DNA of 21,093 nucleotides from JANXLS01 sp037129555. Its GTDB lineage: Bacteria; Planctomycetota; SZUA-567; H5-PLA8. The notes below the pieces were generated by a model that saw only the letters and a list, made by a program, of their open reading frames with translations, did not search any database and had not been told where the DNA came from. Position numbers and translations under genes: made by a program. Positions 1 through 7,107 of this stretch are shown piece by piece. The stretch lies in the NCBI GenBank assembly GCA_037129555.1, contig JBAXUS010000107.1, forward strand, positions 1 to 21,093. Reading direction: 5' to 3'. The first letter of the stretch is position 1. Each line of letters starts with the position of its first letter.

Positions 1-332
1 GCTTCGACCGGGCGTTTCAACCGCTCGGCCATTTGGATCATGACGTCGTCGAAAAAAACGATGTCGAGACCCAGCGCTTTTGCCAGCGCCGCGCATGTCA
101 GATCATCATCTGTCGGTCCCAATCCGCCCGTGCCGACAACAATATCCGCGCAGTCGAGCGCGCGTTTAAACGCCTCTGCGATCTCGTCAATTTCGTCGCC
201 AATGGTCTCAGCGCGAACGACCGAAATGCCGAGCGTCAATAATTGTTGAGCGATGTAAGGACGATTGGTATCGACGATCTCGCCGAGTAGAAGTTCATCG
301 CCGATGGAGAGGAGGGCTGCGCGGGTGGACAT
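1..332 (-). CDS. cinA: CinA family protein, N-terminal part (cut by window edge)
   Basis: This gene starts at an ATG whose first base is 332 and runs off the left edge, so only about 110 N-terminal residues are present. The translation begins MSTRAALLSIGDELLLGEIV and continues with a GTGGLGPTDDDLT segment near residues 69-81. Both are hallmark motifs of the CinA/MoaB-MogA molybdopterin-binding-like fold. CinA proteins are linked to pyridine nucleotide recycling (ADP-ribose pyrophosphatase or nicotinamide-nucleotide amidohydrolase activity) and, in some bacteria, to competence. Whether the C-terminal amidase domain is present cannot be seen. It lies downstream of the HAD hydrolase gene on the same strand, but a 188-bp repeat-rich gap separates them, so co-transcription is uncertain. 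No clear Shine-Dalgarno site precedes the ATG. Confidence 0.93.
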   Translation of the reverse strand, partial: MSTRAALLSIGDELLLGEIVDTNRPYIAQQLLTLGISVVRAETIGDEIDEIAEAFKRALDCADIVVGTGGLGPTDDDLTCAALAKALGLDIVFFDDVMIQMAERLKRPVE

Positions 333-354
333 GGGTGTTGTTTCGGGTTCCGAG

Positions 355-423
355 TTTCGTGTTTCGAGTTAGCATCAACCCGTCGAAATGATAATCCAAA
401 AACACGAAACTCGAAACACGAAA
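355..423. repeat. 16-bp inverted repeat made of CGAAACACGAAA-like units
   Basis: Positions 355-370 (TTTCGTGTTTCGAGTT) are the exact reverse complement of 408-423, with 37 bases between. Each arm is built from reiterated TTTCG/CGAAA units, and further partial units lie just outside (340-354 and 399-407). It sits in the leader of cinA. An RNA hairpin is possible but the loop is long and there is no T-tract, so it is not a convincing terminator. It looks more like an intergenic repeat element. Confidence 0.75.
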
Positions 424-453
424 TGTAATTTCACACCCGGTAACTCCATCCAA

Positions 454-522
454 CGTCGTTGCCGTTTTCGCGCAAATTCGCGTCAATTCGCGGTTAAAAA
501 AATCCGTTCGTCGTTGCCGTTT
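454..522. repeat. 14-bp direct repeat flanking a 41-bp ATTCGCG-rich insert
   Basis: CGTCGTTGCCGTTT occurs at 454-467 and again at 509-522. The 41 bases between contain three spaced TTCGCG units (around 467-492) and then an A-run. The right copy overlaps the stop codon of the HAD hydrolase gene. An insert flanked by exact direct repeats resembles the footprint of a small mobile or slippage-generated element. The length of the flanking repeat is seen directly; the origin is inferred. Confidence 0.7.
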
Positions 523-1411
523 ACTTCGTTTCCCACGGCGCTTTTTCCGGCAGCGCTTTGTCGAATTCGGCGATCAGGTTGGCTTGGTAGTCGCCGTCAT
601 ACGTTCCGGCGATGAAGCGCGCGTAGCCTTCTTCATAGAAGCGCTGCCAACTCTGCGCCTCGCGTCCCGGGACGATCGGATAGTACAGCGTCCCTGCGGT
701 CTTCGCGGCCTTCATGTCGCCGGGAGCGTCGCCGATCATCAGCGTCTGTTCGCGCGGGTATTTTCCGACGCAGGTTTCGGTCAGGTGCTGCTCCTTCGAA
801 CCCTGCTCCTGTCCGCAGATCGTTTGGATAAATCCATCGATCCCGTGCTCTTCCCATTCGCGGGTCAGTGCTGAGTGCGGCGTCTGACTGACGACGATCA
901 TGTCGCAGACTGATTTCGCCTTCTGGAGCGTTTCCCGGACGAGCGGGAAGGGTGGGACGCCATAGACCATTTCGTCGATGCGCTGGTTGATGGTCTCGGA
1001 CCACGCCAGCGTTTGGATCAAGCACGGGTCCTGTGTCGCGGCGACCGCTTTTTTGAGAGTGGCATTGCCGAGCTGCTTTTCGGTGGCCATCCAATTTTTT
1101 AGCCCCGAAATATCATGACCTTTAAAGCCGCGCGCTGCGGCACCCGGGTAAACCGCGAGCATTTCAAGCGTCCGGACCAATGCCGGGAAGCGATTGATGC
1201 CGCGCCATTTTGAATACAGATTCACGAACTCGTGGCACTCACGCGCCATGCGGCTGACCGCTTGGAGATTCCATTTCCAGACCGTCATGGGAATGAAACA
1301 CTCGCGGTGTTTGATCTCCATGCTATCAAAAATGCAGCCGTCGGAATCGAGTCCGATGAAGAAATCTTTGGACTTGGTGAAAGGGATGGTCGATGTATTT
1401 TGTGTAGTCAT
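521..1411 (-). CDS. HAD superfamily hydrolase
   Basis: A 296-residue cytoplasmic protein with all four haloacid dehalogenase motifs: motif I DSDGCIFD (nucleophile D22, acid/base D24), motif II serine S175 in VVSQT, motif III lysine K206 in GSKEQ, and motif IV GDAPGD with D228 and D232. HAD enzymes of this type are usually Mg-dependent phosphatases; the substrate cannot be told from sequence. Residues about 35-165 form the helical cap and are larger than in small phosphoglycolate phosphatases. The ATG at 1411 is preceded by GGAG with 6-nt spacing, supporting this start. It is divergent from the DUF3788 gene, with 91 bp between the two starts. No signal peptide is present. Confidence 0.9.
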   Translation of the reverse strand: MTTQNTSTIPFTKSKDFFIGLDSDGCIFDSMEIKHRECFIPMTVWKWNLQAVSRMARECHEFVNLYSKWRGINRFPALVRTLEMLAVYPGAAARGFKGHDISGLKNWMATEKQLGNATLKKAVAATQDPCLIQTLAWSETINQRIDEMVYGVPPFPLVRETLQKAKSVCDMIVVSQTPHSALTREWEEHGIDGFIQTICGQEQGSKEQHLTETCVGKYPREQTLMIGDAPGDMKAAKTAGTLYYPIVPGREAQSWQRFYEEGYARFIAGTYDGDYQANLIAEFDKALPEKAPWETK

Positions 1412-1436
1412 TCTGGCTCCTTTATCATTCTCGCCT

Positions 1437-1464
1437 TTGAATTCAAGTTCATTTCATGTACAAT
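1437..1464 (+). promoter_or_regulatory. sigma70-like promoter for the DUF3788 gene
   Basis: TTGAAT at 1437-1442 and TACAAT at 1459-1464 are separated by 16 bp, matching 4/6 and 5/6 of the -35 and -10 consensus. The predicted transcription start near 1471 leaves a leader of about 30 nt before the GTG at 1503. Found by eye; not experimentally supported. Confidence 0.45.
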
Positions 1465-1489
1465 GATGTTTTAAATTCTAATTGCGGTC

Positions 1490-1496
1490 GAGGAGG
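1490..1496 (+). promoter_or_regulatory. strong Shine-Dalgarno site deciding a GTG start
   Basis: GAGGAGG is nearly perfectly complementary to the 16S rRNA 3' end. Its spacing points to GTG at 1503 or 1506 and argues against the in-frame ATG at 1542. Confidence 0.65.
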
Positions 1497-1502
1497 TTGC
1501 GA

Positions 1503-2198
1503 GTGGTGATCAGTGGAATTGGCAAGGATTCAAAGAATGGTATGGCTCATCCCTTTCTGAAAAAAGATCCCAAGCCCACGCGAGCGCGGCTGGTGAGTCT
1601 GCTGGATCCGTTGGGGCGGAAACGCTACAGTGAAGTCGAACGGCATTTGGCCACCGTGCAAGGCGCGACGAGCGGCTTGTTCTACTACGGCCCGACATGG
1701 GGCTGGGCGGTGCGCTATTTGATCGGAGCGAAGAACACGCTCTGCACACTCCATTTGCTTCCCGCGCAATTCGAAGCGTCGGTGCAACTGGGTAAAGAGA
1801 TGGAGGCGCTGCTCAAGACCGCCACGCTCGATGCCGAATTGAAGCGCCGCCTCGGCCGCGCCAAAGTTCAAGGCGGAGCGAAGTGCGTCCGAACGCCCAT
1901 TAAGAATGATCACGATTATGCCGGATTTAAAATCCTGATTCAATTGAAAGCAGAATCGCTGCGCCTCAAGAAGCCTGCAAAACCGGCGAAGAGCGAAGTG
2001 GCTCCTGCGGAGAAACAGGCCAAGAAAGTCGCTCCCGTGATAGCCCCGGCGAAAAAAGTAGCGGTCAAAGCGGCCAAGCCCGTCGTGGCGAAAAAAGCCA
2101 CAAAGCCCGTGAAGGCCGCGGCACCGGTCAAGACTCCCGCAAAAAAAGCGGTGGCTCCCAAAAAAGGCGCTTTCAAAGCGGCTGCAAAGAGTCGATAA
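1503..2198 (+). CDS. DUF3788 protein with histone H1-like Lys/Ala/Pro tail
   Basis: The first ~150 residues match the DUF3788 pattern: a Phe-Tyr-Tyr/Trp-Gly-Trp segment (FYYGPTWGWAVRYL), then a basic strand, LLPAQFEASVQLG, and a helical region ending with FKILIQLK. The function of DUF3788 is unknown. The last 78 residues (DNA 1962-2195) are about 22 Lys, 23 Ala and 10 Pro with PAKK/AAKP-like units, as in bacterial H1-like, Hc1 or AlgP tails, so nucleic-acid contact is plausible. Start choice: GAGGAGG at 1490-1496 sits 6 nt before GTG 1503 and 9 nt before GTG 1506, while ATG 1542 and TTG 1482 lack a comparable site. If ATG 1542 were used the protein would lose 13 residues. Next gene: bioD, 75 bp on. 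Confidence 0.85.
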   Translation: MVISGIGKDSKNGMAHPFLKKDPKPTRARLVSLLDPLGRKRYSEVERHLATVQGATSGLFYYGPTWGWAVRYLIGAKNTLCTLHLLPAQFEASVQLGKEMEALLKTATLDAELKRRLGRAKVQGGAKCVRTPIKNDHDYAGFKILIQLKAESLRLKKPAKPAKSEVAPAEKQAKKVAPVIAPAKKVAVKAAKPVVAKKATKPVKAAAPVKTPAKKAVAPKKGAFKAAAKSR

Positions 2199-2273
2199 TT
2201 CAATCTGGCGCTGGTGTACGTTGTTGTCTGTGCCAGAAAGATCGATTCGAATCGTGGCGTTGCGGGCAGTTGA

Positions 2274-3044
2274 ATGAGTCAGGACACTCTCGGTCTTTTT
2301 GTGATGGGCACAGACACAAACGTCGGCAAGACGTTGGTGTCGTGTTCGCTTGTTCGCTGGCTGCGCACCTCCGGAGTGGACGGCGTAGGTTTTAAGCCAG
2401 TGGCCACAGGCGAGGTGCCTGGAGAATGGACGGACTCGGTCGGACTGTACGAAGCGTCGGATCGTTGTGAGCCGATTGAAAAAATCTGCCCGTTGCGGTT
2501 CAAATTACCCGTCGCACCCACAATTGCGGCGCGGCATGAAGGGATTGAAGCGGACATGAATCTGGCACGCTGGGCTGTGTCGGAGTTGTGTTCGCGGCAT
2601 AAGGCGGTAATTGTGGAAGGCGTGGGTGGACTACTCGCGCCGCTGGATGAGAATACGCTGGTCTTGGATTTCGCCGTTCAATTGGGATTTCCAATTTTAC
2701 TGGTTTGCCGCGCGGCTTTGGGTACTATTAATCACACCCTGTTGTCGTTGCGTGAAATTGAACGATCTCCGCTGAAACTGGCGGGCATCGTGATGAACGT
2801 GACACATGCAGGTGACACTGAGTTGGCAGGCGAAACGCGTGCGGAAATCGAACGCATTTCGAAACGTAAAATCGATGCGACGATTCCGTATCTGGCCCGG
2901 GCAAAAGACGGCCCGGCCCCGACGCGCAACGCGATGATTTCACGCGCCATTGCTAGTTTGGACGAACAGATGGACCTTAAGTTGTTGCTGGGATTGGAAG
3001 GACGGCGCAAGAAATTGCCATCGCGCCGGAGCAGCAAGAATTAA
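2274..3044 (+). CDS. bioD: ATP-dependent dethiobiotin synthetase BioD
   Basis: BioD closes the ureido ring of 7,8-diaminopelargonate with CO2 and ATP to give dethiobiotin, the penultimate step of biotin synthesis, in the cytoplasm. The 256-residue product has the P-loop GTDTNVGKT (12-20), the substrate-binding KPVATG (41-46), and the VEGVGGLLAPL segment in the middle, all in the order expected of the family. The length is slightly above the usual 220-240 residues, because of a basic C-terminal extension (RRKKLPSRRSSKN). No other bio gene is in this window, so the pathway is dispersed or completed elsewhere. No clear Shine-Dalgarno precedes the ATG; the in-frame GTG just upstream of MGTDT is possible but would remove the first beta strand. 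Confidence 0.93.
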   Translation: MSQDTLGLFVMGTDTNVGKTLVSCSLVRWLRTSGVDGVGFKPVATGEVPGEWTDSVGLYEASDRCEPIEKICPLRFKLPVAPTIAARHEGIEADMNLARWAVSELCSRHKAVIVEGVGGLLAPLDENTLVLDFAVQLGFPILLVCRAALGTINHTLLSLREIERSPLKLAGIVMNVTHAGDTELAGETRAEIERISKRKIDATIPYLARAKDGPAPTRNAMISRAIASLDEQMDLKLLLGLEGRRKKLPSRRSSKN

Positions 3045-3162
3045 ATGCCGTATGATTGACTGACATCCGCAGTATTGGCATTGGTATGAAATTTAACTTG
3101 GGGCAGAGATTGAAGGGCGGTCCTATCGCCATTCATCCACTTGCGAGCGTCCGAACTCATCC

Positions 3163-3945
3163 ATGAGACGAGCCATCATCTCGGACATTCACGGGAACCT
3201 GATCGCCTTGCGCGCCGCCCTAGAGGACTGCCGCAAACAGAGATTGGACGACATCGTTTGCCTCGGAGACATCTGCGGCTACGGTCCGGACCCCGTCGAG
3301 TGCATCGACATCATCAAATCGACCTGTAAGTGGACGCTGTGCGGCAATCACGACGCAGCGTTGTTCATGAGCGTGGCCGTCGGTTTCAACCGCTACGCCC
3401 GCGCTGCGATCGACTGGCAGCGCAAGATGCTCCAGCCGCATTGGTACAGCCTCGGCGGCAAACGCAACCGCTGGAATTTCCTCGCCGAACAACCAGCGGC
3501 CCGCAAGGAAGAGAAGACGCTCTACGTCCACGCGTCCCCGCGCGACCCTCTTTATGAGTACGTCGAAGAAGCGGATTTCGCTGACATCGGTTTCGGCCAC
3601 TCGCAAAAAGCCACTGACATTTTCGAGCACATTGAACTCCTCAGTTTTTGCGGACACAGTCACAAGCCCGGCGTAGTGACGGACGATTTTCAGTGGATCA
3701 AACCTGCTGATCTCGACAATATGACCTACCAATTGAGTGATACTCGCAAGACGCTGGTCAACATCGGCTCCGTCGGTCAACCGCGCGACAACAACCCCGA
3801 CGGCTGTTACGTGATTCTCGATACGACTGCAAAAACCATCGAGTTCCGACGAGTTCATTACGACATTAAGGCTGAACAAAAGCGCTTCATGTTGGTCCCG
3901 GAACTTGACGAAAAATTGTGGAAGCGCCTCGAAACAGGAACGTAA
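3163..3945 (+). CDS. calcineurin-like metallophosphoesterase
   Basis: A 260-residue cytoplasmic protein carrying the dinuclear-metal signature of the family: D8-x-H10 (SDIHGN), G-D36 (CLGDICGYGPDP), GNHD (61-64), H123 (YVHASP) and GHSHKPG with H165 and H167. The CGYGPDP variant and overall length match the ApaH/YfcE-like 'metallophosphoesterase family' proteins common in environmental bacteria. The substrate is not predictable; phosphodiester or phosphomonoester hydrolysis is expected. No Shine-Dalgarno is visible before ATG 3163, but the start is fixed by the DxH motif only eight residues in. An intrinsic terminator follows the stop codon by 14 nt, so this gene ends its transcription unit. 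Confidence 0.92.
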   Translation: MRRAIISDIHGNLIALRAALEDCRKQRLDDIVCLGDICGYGPDPVECIDIIKSTCKWTLCGNHDAALFMSVAVGFNRYARAAIDWQRKMLQPHWYSLGGKRNRWNFLAEQPAARKEEKTLYVHASPRDPLYEYVEEADFADIGFGHSQKATDIFEHIELLSFCGHSHKPGVVTDDFQWIKPADLDNMTYQLSDTRKTLVNIGSVGQPRDNNPDGCYVILDTTAKTIEFRRVHYDIKAEQKRFMLVPELDEKLWKRLETGT

Positions 3946-3959
3946 GTTAATAAAAAGTG

Positions 3960-3984
3960 GAGCCGAATAGCATTCGGCTCTTTT
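3960..3984 (+). terminator. intrinsic terminator after the phosphoesterase gene
   Basis: GAGCCGAAT (3960-3968) pairs perfectly with ATTCGGCTC (3972-3980) around an AGC loop, followed by TTTT. An A-run just upstream (3952-3956) could let it act on the minus strand as well. Confidence 0.85.
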
Positions 3985-4005
3985 CAATTTCACAAGCCCG
4001 AATCC

Positions 4006-4467
4006 ATGACCATCTACGTTGACGCCGACGCCTGCCCCGCACGGGACGAAATTCTGTTTGTCAGCAAGCGCCACGGCTTGACTCCTATTTTCATCGCGAA
4101 TAAATCAATCCCCTCCATCGCTTCAAACAAAGACGCGCGGATGGAAGTGGTCGAAGGCGCGTTCGACGCGGCTGATGATTGGATCGTGATCGGCGCGAAA
4201 CCCGGCGACCTCGTTATGACCGCTGATCTGTTGCTCGCTCAACGCGTCGTCAAGAACAGGGTTGAGGCGATGAATTTCTCCGGCGGACTTTTCACAGACG
4301 ACCTGATCCACGACCTTGTGGCGCGGCGCGAGATTCAAAAAATGTTGCGCGAAATGAACCTCCCCGCGCATCAGCCTGTGCCATACGGAAAACAAAACCG
4401 CTCGAATCTGAAAGCGTCGTTGCATACGTGGATCGAGACGCGAAAACGCATCGCGACGGAGACGTGA
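4006..4467 (+). CDS. YaiI/YqxD family protein (DUF188)
   Basis: The 153-residue product starts MTIYVDADACPARDEI, the invariant acidic D6/D8/C10/P11 beginning of the YaiI/YqxD family, and contains the typical GDLVMTADLLLAQRVV and FTDDLIHDLVARRE segments. The family has a PIN-like fold by structure prediction and no confirmed activity; a nuclease role is inferred from the acidic residues only. The length is standard. It starts 22 nt after the upstream terminator, so it probably has its own promoter, though none is clear, and there is no Shine-Dalgarno. Only 20 bp separates it from lhgO, so the two are likely co-transcribed. Confidence 0.92.
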   Translation: MTIYVDADACPARDEILFVSKRHGLTPIFIANKSIPSIASNKDARMEVVEGAFDAADDWIVIGAKPGDLVMTADLLLAQRVVKNRVEAMNFSGGLFTDDLIHDLVARREIQKMLREMNLPAHQPVPYGKQNRSNLKASLHTWIETRKRIATET

Positions 4468-4487
4468 TTTATAATGGGTGACATTCA

Positions 4488-5678
4488 ATGAACTGTGACA
4501 TCGTAATTGTGGGCGGCGGAATTGTTGGACTTTCGACAGCGTTGGCGATCGAAAAAAACGCGCCGGGAACGCGCGTCTGTGTGCTCGAAAAAGAAGCGAC
4601 GCTCGGCAGCCACCAGACCGGCAACAACAGCGGCGTGATCCATTCCGGACTTTACTACAAGCCCGGTTCCGCGAAGGCGCAGACCTGCGTGGATGGCGCG
4701 CGCCGCATGGTCGAATTCTGCAAAGAACACGGCATCGCCCACGACATCTGCGGAAAAATTGTGCTCGCGACACGTGAGTCCGAACTGCCCGCGCTCACTG
4801 AATTGTTGCGTCGCGGCATCGCCAACGGCGTTCTCGGAATCGAAGAAATCGGCCCGGATCGCATCCGCGAAATCGAGCCTCACGCGGCGGGTATCAAGGC
4901 GCTGTGGGTACCGACAACCGGGATCGTTGATTATGTCGCCGTTGCGAAAAAATATGGCGAACTGGTTGCCGCAAAAGGTGGCACCGTTTTGACCGGCGTA
5001 AAAGTGCTCTCGATCACGCGCGATTCAAACGGCGAGCAGATCGTCGCGACGAACGCCAACGAATTCCGCGCGAAGACGATCATCAATTGCGCGGGCCTTC
5101 ATTCGGACCGCGTCGCGAAATTGAGCGGTGCGAAACCGGATGCGAAGATCGTTCCGTTTCGAGGCCAGTATTACCAATTGAAACCCGTCGCGCACCGCTT
5201 GGTGAAGGGCCTGATTTATCCTGTCCCCGATCCGAGGTTCCCATTTCTTGGCGTACATTTTACGCGCATGATTGCCGGCGGAGTCGAGGCCGGGCCGAAC
5301 GCGGTGCTGGCGTTGAAGCGCGAAGCCTACCACGATTACGCCTTCGATTTCCGCGACGCGTTTGATTCGTTGACCTATCCCGGATTTTGGCGCATGGCGT
5401 TGAAGTATTGGCGCACAGGAATTACCGAAACGCTGCGCTCCTTTAGTAAAGCCGCATTTGTCCGCTCGCTTCAGCGCCTCGTTCCGGAGATTCAAAGCGA
5501 TGACATCGAAAGTTTCGGGGCCGGTGTCCGCGCGCAGGCGTTGCTGAACGACGGAACGATGGTCGATGATTTTCGCATCGTTCGCGACGAACACGCGATT
5601 CATGTTTTGAATGCGCCCTCGCCCGCTGCCACTGCATCGCTGGCGATCGGTGAGCGCGTGGCGGCGTTGCTGAAATAA
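4488..5678 (+). CDS. lhgO: L-2-hydroxyglutarate oxidase (LhgO-like)
   Basis: A flavoenzyme of the DAO superfamily that oxidises L-2-hydroxyglutarate to 2-oxoglutarate, normally passing electrons to the membrane quinone pool. The FAD site is seen as IVGGGIVG (7-14) and the ribose-binding E34. Family-specific motifs are HQTGNNSGVIHSGLYYKPG (42-60), TTGIVDY, IINCAGLHSDR, and near the C-terminus GVRAQALLNDGTMVDDF and NAPSPAATASLAIGE. The length (396) is normal. It follows the DUF188 gene by 20 bp. A perfect TATAAT at 4470-4475 lies 12 nt before the start without a good -35, so an extra promoter is possible. The product would protect against, or recover, the toxic by-product L-2-hydroxyglutarate. 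Confidence 0.93.
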   Translation: MNCDIVIVGGGIVGLSTALAIEKNAPGTRVCVLEKEATLGSHQTGNNSGVIHSGLYYKPGSAKAQTCVDGARRMVEFCKEHGIAHDICGKIVLATRESELPALTELLRRGIANGVLGIEEIGPDRIREIEPHAAGIKALWVPTTGIVDYVAVAKKYGELVAAKGGTVLTGVKVLSITRDSNGEQIVATNANEFRAKTIINCAGLHSDRVAKLSGAKPDAKIVPFRGQYYQLKPVAHRLVKGLIYPVPDPRFPFLGVHFTRMIAGGVEAGPNAVLALKREAYHDYAFDFRDAFDSLTYPGFWRMALKYWRTGITETLRSFSKAAFVRSLQRLVPEIQSDDIESFGAGVRAQALLNDGTMVDDFRIVRDEHAIHVLNAPSPAATASLAIGERVAALLK

Positions 5679-5732
5679 AACGAATCTATTTTGCTCGCAA
5701 GTTTTAAGCGGGTGAAACGTAGTCACCATGTA

Positions 5733-5753
5733 GGACGGGCTTTTAGCCCGTTC
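5733..5753 (+). repeat. GC-rich stem-loop after lhgO (GGACGGGCT...AGCCCGTTC)
   Basis: A 9-bp stem with one G-T wobble and a TTT loop lies 55 nt after the lhgO stop. There is no T-tract, so it is a weak terminator candidate. GGACGGGC-TTTTA-GCCCGT stem-loops recur in many planctomycete-like genomes in my recollection, hence the repeat label. A short GGTGA/TCACC hairpin (5711-5727) sits just upstream. Confidence 0.5.
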
Positions 5754-5795
5754 ACGCCGCGCATTTTTTCCAATTCGTCCGCCCATCTAATTTCC

Positions 5796-5824
5796 TTGCG
5801 GCGGTTTGAAAAGAAAGTTATGAT
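5796..5824 (+). promoter_or_regulatory. sigma70-like promoter for the TPR-like protein gene
   Basis: TTGCGG (5796-5801) and TATGAT (5819-5824) with a 17-bp spacer. The -10 matches 5/6, the -35 only 3/6. The predicted start near 5831 fits translation from ATG 5873. Confidence 0.4.
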
Positions 5825-5872
5825 TTGCGGATTGATTCTCATATGAAGAACTTGAAACGGGGGAAGCACGAC

Positions 5873-7009
5873 ATGAAGGTGTCACAGTGGCACGCGCTGA
5901 GTGCGCGGATGGTGTTGGTGGGATTGTGTGCCGTGGCTGCGGGAGCGATCTGCGCAGAGACCGATAAAGTGACTCTGGTCACCAAAGAGGTCAAACAGGG
6001 CCGCATCACCAAGGACGACAAGGACGGATTGGAAATCGAATTGGCCGACGGACGCGGCGGACGCGGCGCGTTGATTCCGATCACGTCAGCGGCGATTTCA
6101 GACGTCGATTGGGACGTCTCGGCAGAAGGATTCCACGATGCCGTCATGTCGTTTCGACGGGGCGCGTTTGGTGCCGCTGCTGATAGTCTTCAAGCTATCA
6201 TCGACCAAAAAGAATTGATGGATCAGGTTCGCCTCGTTGCGCGCCCGTACGTGTATTACCTCTTTGCAGAATGCAAATATCGCGGCGGCAAAATGGGCGA
6301 AGCGATGACCGCCTATCAGAAACTCATCAGCACATTCCCGGCTTCGCGCTACGTTGCACTCGCGATCACGAACATGGCTGATTCCGCGATCCAGGCGAAG
6401 ACGTTCGATAAGCTCGCGCCGCTGTTGGTGATCCTGCGCGACGGAGGAAACGATTCGAAGCAGCTCGCTGATTATTTCGAAGGCGAGTCCTTGTTTGCTC
6501 AAAACAAACCCGCTGAAGCGGCCAAGAAATACAGCAACGCCGCGACAGGCTTGGTCGCGCGCGTTAAAGCCATGGCCCTCGTCGGCCAGGCTCGCTGCAA
6601 TATGATTGCAAACGATTCCGCGAAAGCGCGTGAGGCTGCGCAAAGCGCACTGGCTCTGACGCCGCCTGAAGGCGTTGCGGCTTCGGCGCACTCGATTCTC
6701 GGTGATGCCATTGTCGCCGACGCTGACAGCAAGAAGCTTGGTGGCGCTCAATTGGCGGACGCGTTAACGGACGCGGTGCTTGAATACATGCGCGTTCAAA
6801 ACCAGTACGCGACCGATGCGCGCTCCGAAGCTTACGCCCTCTTCAAAGCCGGTGAGTGCTTCAAACGACTCGCCAAACTTCCGGGCCGCACCGCTGGCGA
6901 AGACCAAAGCCGGGCGGTGATGAACTTTAGTCGCCTCTCGTCCGAACGTCGATTTGCGGCGACTGAATTCGCAAACAAGGCGTCGAAGCAACTCGACGAA
7001 ATGCGATAA
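5873..7009 (+). CDS. secreted TPR-like repeat protein, function unknown
   Basis: The 378-residue product has a Sec signal peptide (MKVSQWHALSARMVLVGLCA..., cleavage after AICA near 28). After it comes a short beta-rich segment (about 30-80; GRITKDDKDGLEIELADG) of the type that follows planctomycete signal peptides. The rest is paired amphipathic helices typical of TPRs, at about 86-118, 124-158, 197-228, 234-264 and 319-337. These suggest a periplasmic scaffold, similar in look to YbgF/BamD-type TPR proteins, but no family name is justified. ATG 5873 is chosen because GGGGGAAG lies about 8 nt upstream and the signal peptide begins there; ATG 5843 would add ten charged residues. A strong terminator follows. 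Confidence 0.82.
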   Translation: MKVSQWHALSARMVLVGLCAVAAGAICAETDKVTLVTKEVKQGRITKDDKDGLEIELADGRGGRGALIPITSAAISDVDWDVSAEGFHDAVMSFRRGAFGAAADSLQAIIDQKELMDQVRLVARPYVYYLFAECKYRGGKMGEAMTAYQKLISTFPASRYVALAITNMADSAIQAKTFDKLAPLLVILRDGGNDSKQLADYFEGESLFAQNKPAEAAKKYSNAATGLVARVKAMALVGQARCNMIANDSAKAREAAQSALALTPPEGVAASAHSILGDAIVADADSKKLGGAQLADALTDAVLEYMRVQNQYATDARSEAYALFKAGECFKRLAKLPGRTAGEDQSRAVMNFSRLSSERRFAATEFANKASKQLDEMR

Positions 7010-7042
7010 CGTAGCGCTTCAGTTCAACTTTTTTCACATCAG

Positions 7043-7072
7043 GAGCGGCGGCGGAAACGCCGCTCTTTTTTT
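7043..7072 (+). terminator. strong intrinsic terminator after the TPR-like gene
   Basis: GAGCGGCG (7043-7050) pairs with CGCCGCTC (7058-7065) around a 7-nt loop and is followed directly by seven T (7066-7072). It lies 34 nt after the stop codon and separates this gene from the glycosyltransferase. Confidence 0.92.
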
Positions 7073-7107
7073 ATGACGTGACAAGATCCCGGCGCTCGGT
7101 TCAATTC

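Noticed and set aside
3220..4074. Long open frame on the minus strand opposite the phosphoesterase gene
   Set aside because: The plus strand encodes a complete metallophosphoesterase with all metal ligands and a terminator; the antisense product has no recognisable domain and reflects codon bias.
5025..5786. Minus-strand open frame opposite lhgO
   Set aside because: lhgO motifs continue through the whole region on the plus strand; the antisense translation has no signal or family likeness.
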